Positions 14,914 through 19,041 of a stretch of 19,041 bases of DNA are shown one piece after another. The position numbers and the translations under genes are program-made. Below the pieces are notes generated by a model. The model did no database searches. It saw nothing but the letters and a program-made list of their open reading frames with translations, and was not told the origin of the DNA. Numbering within the stretch: the first letter of the stretch is position 1; every line of letters begins with the position of its first letter. Source of the stretch: UBA6624 sp964517115 [NCBI: uncultured bacterium] (GTDB taxonomy: Bacteria; UBP7; UBA6624); contig CAZFBE010000019.1 of NCBI GenBank assembly GCA_964517115.1, forward strand, positions 1 to 19,041. Direction: 5' to 3'.

Positions 14914-15465
14914 TTATTTAATTTGGAAGATGATATCGTTTCTTCTTAAAAATGGCCAATCCCAGGGTGAGTTGTATTGAGCAACCATCATTTCAGAAAT
15001 AACTTCAAGATTGTTTTTCTCAATGTAACGCTCCAATATTGCTCTATTCCTATTTATGCTCCATTTTGTAGCCCACCACCCAAACCTAATGGCAACAGTT
15101 TTTTCCAAATTCATTTTTTCCAAATGAATATCCTTGCTGTTTGGACTCGGCAACTCATTAGCATCATCAACATCGAGCATGAAAAAAATCATGTCATAAG
15201 AGCTGTCATTCTCTTTTGTGATAACCGGAGCCGTCATGGCTATGCTCTCTTTTTTTTGATTACCCCCAAAAATATAATTCGCAAGAATCATGAACATCCC
15301 ATTGTCTGTTTTTTTATCATCTTTCACAACTGATGTTCTCGCAATTACGTATTCGGAATACTCCCTTATCTCTATATTTCTTTCTTTCTCCAAAACTGCA
15401 TATTTTGGCTCTTTGATACCGGTATCTAAACTCATTGAAAAAACCATCCCTAATAACAAAATCAT
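14914..15465 (-). CDS. SOUL-family heme-binding protein
   Basis: A 183-residue SOUL/HBP-like protein. The family pattern is easy to follow: EIREYSEYVIARTSV near the N-terminus, YIFGGNQKKESIAMTAPV in the middle, and AQYNSPWDWPFLRRND close to the C-terminus. Such proteins bind heme or other tetrapyrroles; the bacterial role is not settled. A short hydrophobic N-terminus (MILLLGMVFSM) may be a signal peptide or anchor. The ATG at 15465 is preceded by TAGAAT at a 7-nt distance and no clear ribosome site, so it may head its own leaderless transcript. An alternative ATG at residue 7 has AGGG just upstream. Confidence 0.87.
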   Translation of the reverse strand: MILLLGMVFSMSLDTGIKEPKYAVLEKERNIEIREYSEYVIARTSVVKDDKKTDNGMFMILANYIFGGNQKKESIAMTAPVITKENDSSYDMIFFMLDVDDANELPSPNSKDIHLEKMNLEKTVAIRFGWWATKWSINRNRAILERYIEKNNLEVISEMMVAQYNSPWDWPFLRRNDIIFQIK

Positions 15466-15472
15466 TTATTCG

Positions 15473-15478
15473 ATTCTA
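15473..15478 (-). promoter_or_regulatory. Possible leaderless promoter of the SOUL gene
   Basis: TAGAAT on the minus strand ends 7 nt before the ATG at 15465. The same hexamer lies 9-10 nt before the starts at 3361 and 16960. No -35 box is visible. Confidence 0.35.
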
Positions 15479-15522
15479 TAGTTGAAGGATGGTTAAAGAT
15501 GCGAATGGTCGCAAAAAAATGC

Positions 15523-15999
15523 TCAACCTTGCTTTATAGCAGTTCCATATGCAAAAACCTCAACAGCACCTGAAGAACCGCTTTCACTATTTGGATTGGC
15601 AGCAAAGATGTTTGAGGTTTCAACACTGTACTTTAAAACCAAATTTGCTCCATTTTCCCTTGCCTGTTTTCGAATGTTGAGTTTTGCTTTACGCCTTGCT
15701 AAATGTAGCATTTTCTGGTAAACGTCAATATTCCCTCCAACCATCGTCAGTATCCAGGCAACAAACTGCTTTCCTGGATCAACAGCAAGAACAACCTGGG
15801 TTGTACACAAGGAAGAGTCGATTGCATTTAGGTTTTTTGGCATTTCTTTTGTATTCAAAATTTGAATATCAGCGTACTTTGGCTCCTCTTCCCTGAGATA
15901 AGTCAATATCCTGTTGTCATTTCTTTTTGAGAAAATCCAACAGCTAAAAATAATAACCAGAGGAAGGTATTGACCAAGAATTTTAAAAAGTATTTCCAT
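15523..15999 (-). CDS. YbjQ/UPF0145-like protein with an N-terminal membrane anchor
   Basis: A 158-residue protein. Residues 8-24 are a single hydrophobic helix (LGQYLPLVIIFSCWIFS). From about residue 45 to the end it matches the YbjQ (UPF0145, DUF74) fold, including the typical C-terminal pattern ENGANLVLKYSVET and VEVFAYGTAI. YbjQ proteins were named putative heavy-metal-binding from structure, but their function is not known. It is one of two neighbouring YbjQ copies, the other being soluble and 5 nt upstream. AGGG four bases before the ATG serves as a short ribosome site. Confidence 0.78.
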   Translation of the reverse strand: MEILFKILGQYLPLVIIFSCWIFSKRNDNRILTYLREEEPKYADIQILNTKEMPKNLNAIDSSLCTTQVVLAVDPGKQFVAWILTMVGGNIDVYQKMLHLARRKAKLNIRKQARENGANLVLKYSVETSNIFAANPNSESGSSGAVEVFAYGTAIKQG

Positions 16000-16004
16000 T
16001 ATCC

Positions 16005-16325
16005 CTATTTTTTCTGTATAACCGCAGCTGTCCCATATGCAAATAATTCAGCGGCACCTTGTGCAACACTTGAAGTTGAGAACCTTACGTTCAAAACAGC
16101 ATTTCCGCCTAAGGCTTCTGCTCTCGTAGTCATTCTTTTAACCGCCTCTTGCCTGGACTCATTTAGAAGTTCTGTGTACTCTTTCATCTCCCCTCCAACC
16201 ATTGACTTAAATCCTGCCATGATATCTTTACCTATATGTTTTGCCCTAACTGTAGAACCTTCAACCAAGCCTAAAACTTCTGTTACTTCATAACCTGGTA
16301 TTGACTCGATATTTGAAATCTTCAT
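16005..16325 (-). CDS. YbjQ/UPF0145-family protein
   Basis: A 106-residue soluble protein of normal YbjQ length. It shows the expected central segment (GGEMKEYTELLNESRQEA) and the C-terminal GGNAVLNVRFSTSS and ELFAYGTAAVI. The family forms pentamers in known structures and has been suggested to bind metal, but the role is unproven. A strong AAGGAGG site lies upstream at 16335-16341 within the end of the Sel1 gene, and the two genes overlap by 4 nt (ATGA). It lies 5 nt before the membrane-anchored copy, so the three genes are one unit. Confidence 0.88.
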   Translation of the reverse strand: MKISNIESIPGYEVTEVLGLVEGSTVRAKHIGKDIMAGFKSMVGGEMKEYTELLNESRQEAVKRMTTRAEALGGNAVLNVRFSTSSVAQGAAELFAYGTAAVIQKK

Positions 16326-16960
16326 AGAACACTTCCTCCTTCAATTTTTTTAATTTTTGACAACTCTTTTGCAGCCTCTCTGTCCCCAGCCTTTCTTGCT
16401 AGCTTCAGCCATTTCTCGGCATCTGAAAAAAAACCTCTTTCAAAAAATATCTTTCCTAGAAAAAACTGAGCATCAACGTCTCCATTTTCAGCAGCAAGCT
16501 CATACCAATAAATTGACTCTTCAAGATCCACGCCTACACCTTGACCAAGTTCAAACATACGACCAAGCATAAATCTTGAATCCCCATCTCCCAAAAGTCC
16601 AGAAACAAAAAACCACCAAGCTGCTTCCAGCTTGTCTTTCTTTATTCCAGACCCATTCAAAAAACACCTCGCCAATCTTCTTTGACTTTTAACATGTCCG
16701 AGACTTGCAGAATGGTAAAGAATTGAAAAGGCTTCTTTTTGCTTTTCGTCATTTTCGATAGACCTTTTCAGCAACATTGCCAATTCGTATGCTCCATCAA
16801 GACTGCCTTCTTCATAAGCTCTCCTTAACCAAACTTCGGCATCTTCAAAACTTTGGGAAAAACCCTCTCCAAATAAAAATGCTCTTCCTAATTCAACTTG
16901 GGATTTAAGACATCCGCTAGAAGCTTTTATTTTTAAAAAAAGAGCCTTTTTTCGTTTCAT
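16322..16960 (-). CDS. Sel1-like repeat protein
   Basis: A 212-residue helical-repeat protein without signal peptide, so probably cytoplasmic. Five Sel1-type repeats of 36 residues (the last one 32) follow each other at 17-52, 53-88, 89-124, 125-160 and 161-192, each with the pattern of small residues around A/S-Q-x-x-L-G and a Gly near the turn (for example DVDAQFFLGKIFFERG). Such repeats bind other proteins; no enzyme domain is present. It is the first gene of the minus-strand array and shares a 40-nt divergent region with mqnA. The stop overlaps the YbjQ start by 4 nt. The start codon directly abuts the inverted repeat at 16961-16983. Confidence 0.85.
   Translation of the reverse strand: MKRKKALFLKIKASSGCLKSQVELGRAFLFGEGFSQSFEDAEVWLRRAYEEGSLDGAYELAMLLKRSIENDEKQKEAFSILYHSASLGHVKSQRRLARCFLNGSGIKKDKLEAAWWFFVSGLLGDGDSRFMLGRMFELGQGVGVDLEESIYWYELAAENGDVDAQFFLGKIFFERGFFSDAEKWLKLARKAGDREAAKELSKIKKIEGGSVL
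16335..16341 (-). promoter_or_regulatory. Ribosome binding site of the soluble YbjQ gene
   Basis: AAGGAGG on the minus strand, about 9 nt before the ATG at 16325 and inside the end of the Sel1-repeat gene. It is one of the best Shine-Dalgarno sites in the window and confirms the start. Confidence 0.7.
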
Positions 16961-16983
16961 CTATGTCTATATTCTAGACATAG
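16961..16983. promoter_or_regulatory. Perfect 9-bp inverted repeat, possible operator, between the Sel1 gene and mqnA
   Basis: CTATGTCTA and TAGACATAG are perfect reverse complements separated by TATTC. The repeat fills more than half of the 40-nt divergent gap, touches the Sel1 ATG, and ends 17 nt before the mqnA ATG. Its position fits an operator for a dimeric regulator, or a hairpin in a very short leader. A TAGAAT hexamer on the minus strand (16971-16976) lies inside it, 10 nt from the Sel1 start. Confidence 0.5.
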
Positions 16984-16988
16984 AAAAA

Positions 16989-16994
16989 TATAAT
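16989..16994 (+). promoter_or_regulatory. Possible leaderless -10 element of mqnA
   Basis: A consensus TATAAT ends 6 nt before the mqnA ATG, so transcription would begin at or next to the start codon. No Shine-Dalgarno site fits between them. No good -35 box is seen upstream; that stretch is taken up by the inverted repeat. Confidence 0.5.
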
Positions 16995-17000
16995 AAAACT

Positions 17001-17783
17001 ATGAAAACAAGTCTTATCGGTTTTGGAAACAGGTATCCTTTAACCTTGGGTTTAGAAAGAAACAAAATAAATCATAATTTTGAATTTTTTATCAAATCTC
17101 CTGTTGAGATAGAAAGAGACTGGAAAGATGATAAATTTGAAACTGGCCTTCTTTCTGCAGGAGCAATAATTTCAAAGCCAGAAGCGATACCTTTAAAAAA
17201 TTGGGGAATATCATCATCTGGACCAGTCATGAGCGTTGGAATATTCAGTGACAGGCCATGGAATGAATTGCCTGGATGCAGGATAAGGAATCTTTCAAGT
17301 GGAGTTACAAGCCCCCTTCTTTTAAAAATAATCTGGAAGGAAAAATTTGGTGAAAAGCCAAAACTTTTAAATGCTGAAGACCCTGGACCTTCGGAAGCTG
17401 TTCTTTGCATAGGGGACAAAGCTTTGAGATGGTATGAAAATGGCAAGTATGCATTTTTTGAAGACCTTGGCCTAATCTGGCATGAAATGACTGGAACCTC
17501 CATCCCTTATGCTTTCTGGTGCGTGAAACGTAATTCAAATGCAGAAAAATTCAAAAATGAAATTGAAAAAAAACTAATGTCTTCTTACTCTTGGGGTAAA
17601 AATAATATTGAAGAGGTAAAAAAATCAATCATTATTTCTTCAGGTGTAAGCAATCAAACAGCAGAAAAATATCTTAATTGCTACAGTGTGAAGCTAGAAA
17701 ATAAAATCCTTGAAGGGTGGAATGTTTTTAGGGAGTTGGGAAGGCCAATTATCACAAAGGAAAGATACGATAGAAAACAATGA
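17001..17783 (+). CDS. mqnA: Chorismate dehydratase MqnA
   Basis: A 260-residue protein of the MqnA/MqnD family (periplasmic-binding-protein-like fold, but cytoplasmic). MqnA removes water from chorismate to give 3-[(1-carboxyvinyl)oxy]benzoate, the first step of the futalosine route. Visible family patterns are GNRYPLTLGL at the N-terminus, SSSGPVMSVGIFSDRP around residues 74-89, a Ser/Thr-rich SSGVTSPLLLKI loop, and IGDKALRWYENG followed by DLGLIWHEMTGTSIPYAFW. The family likeness and the 4-nt overlap (ATGA) with mqnC make MqnA more likely than MqnD, which takes the later cyclic intermediate. There is no signal peptide, so it is not a transport binding protein. The transcript may be leaderless. 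Confidence 0.88.
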   Translation: MKTSLIGFGNRYPLTLGLERNKINHNFEFFIKSPVEIERDWKDDKFETGLLSAGAIISKPEAIPLKNWGISSSGPVMSVGIFSDRPWNELPGCRIRNLSSGVTSPLLLKIIWKEKFGEKPKLLNAEDPGPSEAVLCIGDKALRWYENGKYAFFEDLGLIWHEMTGTSIPYAFWCVKRNSNAEKFKNEIEKKLMSSYSWGKNNIEEVKKSIIISSGVSNQTAEKYLNCYSVKLENKILEGWNVFRELGRPIITKERYDRKQ

Positions 17784-18928
17784 AAATAACACCTTTAATC
17801 AAAGAGGCTGTAGACGCTTTAGAAAACGAAGAAAGACTGACAAAAGAACATGGCGCGGAACTGTTTGAAAATGCACCATTGAACCTTTTGGGATTTCTGG
17901 CAAATAAAGAAAGACTGAGACACAACCCCAGCAATCTTGGAACTTTTGTTGTGGATACAGTTTTGAATTACACAAACGTATGCAATGTCCTGTGTAAATT
18001 TTGTGCTTTTTACGAACTTCCAAAATCCAAACAAGGTTATGACCTATCAATTGATCAAATATTGGCAAGGGTTCAAGAATTAGTAAATTATGGAGGAACT
18101 CAGGTTTTAATGCAAGGTGGAGTAAATCCAAGATACAGAATTCAGGATTTTAAAAACATATTTGAAAAAATAAGAAAAAAATTTCCTAGCGTTGAAATAC
18201 ATAGTCTTTCATCAGCTGAGATTGAATGGGTTGCAAAAAAAGAAAAAATGACATTTAACAAAGTTTTTTCAGAATTGAAAAAATCTGGATACATGTCACT
18301 TCCCGGAGCAGGCGCAGAAATTCTAGTTGACAGAGTGAGAAAAAACATATCACCCCTAAGAAGCAGCAGAGATGTTTGGCTTGATATTCACAGATCGGCA
18401 CATGAAGAAGGGGTTCCCTCTAGCTGCACAATGACTTACGGATTCGAAGAAACGATAATGGAAAAAATGGAGCATTTTGATGTTTTAAGAAAGTTGCAAG
18501 ATGAGACAGGAGGTTTTACAGCATTTGTATGTTGGGGTTTTCAGCCAGGAGGAACAGAATTAACACATTTGAAAGCTCCTGGAGGCGAAGCATATCTTCG
18601 CCATGTTGCGCTTGGAAGGTTAATGCTTGATAACATTCCACATTTACAAGCTGGCTGGGTTACAGATGGCCCTAAATTATGTCAAATGGCAATGAATTAT
18701 GGTGCCGATGATTTTGGTGGAGTCGTAATTGGAGAAGAGGTTATTGCAGCAACTGGAATACATCATAAAGTTGGACCCAATGAAGCTGTGAGGTTAATCA
18801 GAGACTTGGGCAGAATCCCAGCTCAAAGAAATACTTATTACGACATACTTAGAACATTCTCTGAAGGCGTTGAATACCCTCTTCCAGAAGCAAATAAAGA
18901 ATCTCCTTTTTCCATACCCGTAATTTAA
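17780..18928 (+). CDS. mqnC: Cyclic dehypoxanthinyl futalosine synthase MqnC (radical SAM)
   Basis: A 382-residue radical SAM enzyme that cyclises dehypoxanthine futalosine. The [4Fe-4S] ligands C68, C72 and C75 lie in CNVLCKFCAFY (CxxxCxxC). Motifs that separate it from MqnE include TQVLMQGGVNP, SLPGAGAEILVDRVR, AFVCWGFQPGGTEL and QAGWVTDGPKL. The start overlaps mqnA by 4 nt, so the two are translated together. It resembles MqnE at 10518 as expected for sister families, but the diagnostic blocks differ. After its stop the window holds only the pyrimidine-rich tail. Confidence 0.93.
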   Translation: MKITPLIKEAVDALENEERLTKEHGAELFENAPLNLLGFLANKERLRHNPSNLGTFVVDTVLNYTNVCNVLCKFCAFYELPKSKQGYDLSIDQILARVQELVNYGGTQVLMQGGVNPRYRIQDFKNIFEKIRKKFPSVEIHSLSSAEIEWVAKKEKMTFNKVFSELKKSGYMSLPGAGAEILVDRVRKNISPLRSSRDVWLDIHRSAHEEGVPSSCTMTYGFEETIMEKMEHFDVLRKLQDETGGFTAFVCWGFQPGGTELTHLKAPGGEAYLRHVALGRLMLDNIPHLQAGWVTDGPKLCQMAMNYGADDFGGVVIGEEVIAATGIHHKVGPNEAVRLIRDLGRIPAQRNTYYDILRTFSEGVEYPLPEANKESPFSIPVI

Positions 18929-19041
18929 AAACCCTACCCTTTTTCCTAGTTCCCTCTTTCAGACTATCTCCCTTTTCACCTTTAGGTTAATCCCCCCTCT
19001 ATAGTCTCCCCCCTTTTACATGCGAAGAGCGCACGTACGCA
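18929..19041. other. Gene-free pyrimidine-rich tail at the end of the window
   Basis: After mqnC the plus strand becomes very rich in C and T, with repeated C-runs followed by T-runs (for example CCCTACCCTTTTT and CTCCCCCCTTTTACA), spaced roughly 15-23 nt. The last 21 bases change again to a GC-rich mix containing GCGCACGTACGCA. I see no gene or clear hairpin. The composition does not match the rest of the window; it may be a natural intergenic tract or low-quality sequence at a contig end. Confidence 0.5.

Noticed and set aside
15501-15512. GCGA-ATGG-TCGC hairpin with a homopolymer run beside it, considered as a terminator
   Set aside because: The stem is only 4 bp, and the run is A on the plus strand; on the minus strand the T-run comes before the stem, so the order is wrong for a terminator in either direction.
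17001-17783. MqnA read as an extracytoplasmic substrate-binding protein of a transporter
   Set aside because: The fold is related, but there is no signal peptide or lipobox, the IGDKALRWYE and DLGLIWHEMTG patterns fit MqnA, and it overlaps mqnC.
18929-19020. C-run/T-run repeats considered as a CRISPR array or as a G-quadruplex on the minus strand
   Set aside because: The units vary in length and sequence, with no constant repeat or spacer, and the G-runs are separated by loops too long and irregular for a convincing quadruplex.

Overview
The window is AT-rich bacterial DNA, densely packed, with no gap longer than about 115 bases and no RNA gene, IS element or CRISPR array that I can recognise. 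It looks like a chromosomal segment of a Gram-negative (diderm) bacterium that respires with menaquinone made by the futalosine route. Supporting signs are an outer-membrane barrel protein of the DUF5916 type, a PNGase F-like secreted protein, and a fused formiminotransferase-cyclodeaminase. Together these suggest the wider Bacteroidota/FCB group, perhaps a marine lineage such as Neomarinimicrobiota (SAR406). That placement is a low-confidence guess from gene content only.

Layout. (1) 1-683: the 3' end of a cyclodeaminase gene, probably the C-terminal half of a fused FtcD that runs off the left edge. (2) 696-3283, minus strand: an MFS transporter followed by a sugar-phosphate isomerase/epimerase-like TIM-barrel enzyme, a two-gene uptake and metabolism unit. 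(3) 3361-12564, plus strand: a tightly coupled eight-gene run. It holds a UbiD-like decarboxylase, a UbiA-like prenyltransferase, three envelope genes (DUF5916 barrel, PNGase F-like protein, membrane-anchored PrxQ-type peroxiredoxin), UbiX, MqnE and an EamA transporter. (4) 12566-16960, minus strand: seven genes reading away from a shared divergent promoter region. They encode a Sel1-repeat protein, two YbjQ-like proteins, a SOUL heme-binding protein, a methyltransferase, an unusual class IV aminotransferase-fold protein and a sulfotransferase. (5) 17001-18928, plus strand: MqnA and MqnC. (6) 18929-19041: a pyrimidine-rich tail without a gene.

The clearest pathway is menaquinone synthesis. 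MqnA, MqnE and MqnC carry out three of the early steps. UbiA, UbiD and UbiX homologues would prenylate and decarboxylate the naphthoate product, with UbiX supplying the prenylated flavin that UbiD needs. MqnB, MqnD and the final methyltransferase are not in the window.

The most unusual item is the pair at 12566-14211. The aminotransferase-fold protein has Asn where the PLP-binding lysine should be and Thr where the PLP-nitrogen-binding Glu should be, yet keeps the phosphate-binding elements. It is coupled by a 4-nt overlap to a sulfotransferase with intact PAPS-binding motifs. Other points worth a second look are the three envelope genes inside the menaquinone run, the altered active site of the PNGase F-like protein, a set of apparently leaderless promoters, and a perfect 9-bp inverted repeat between the Sel1 gene and mqnA.
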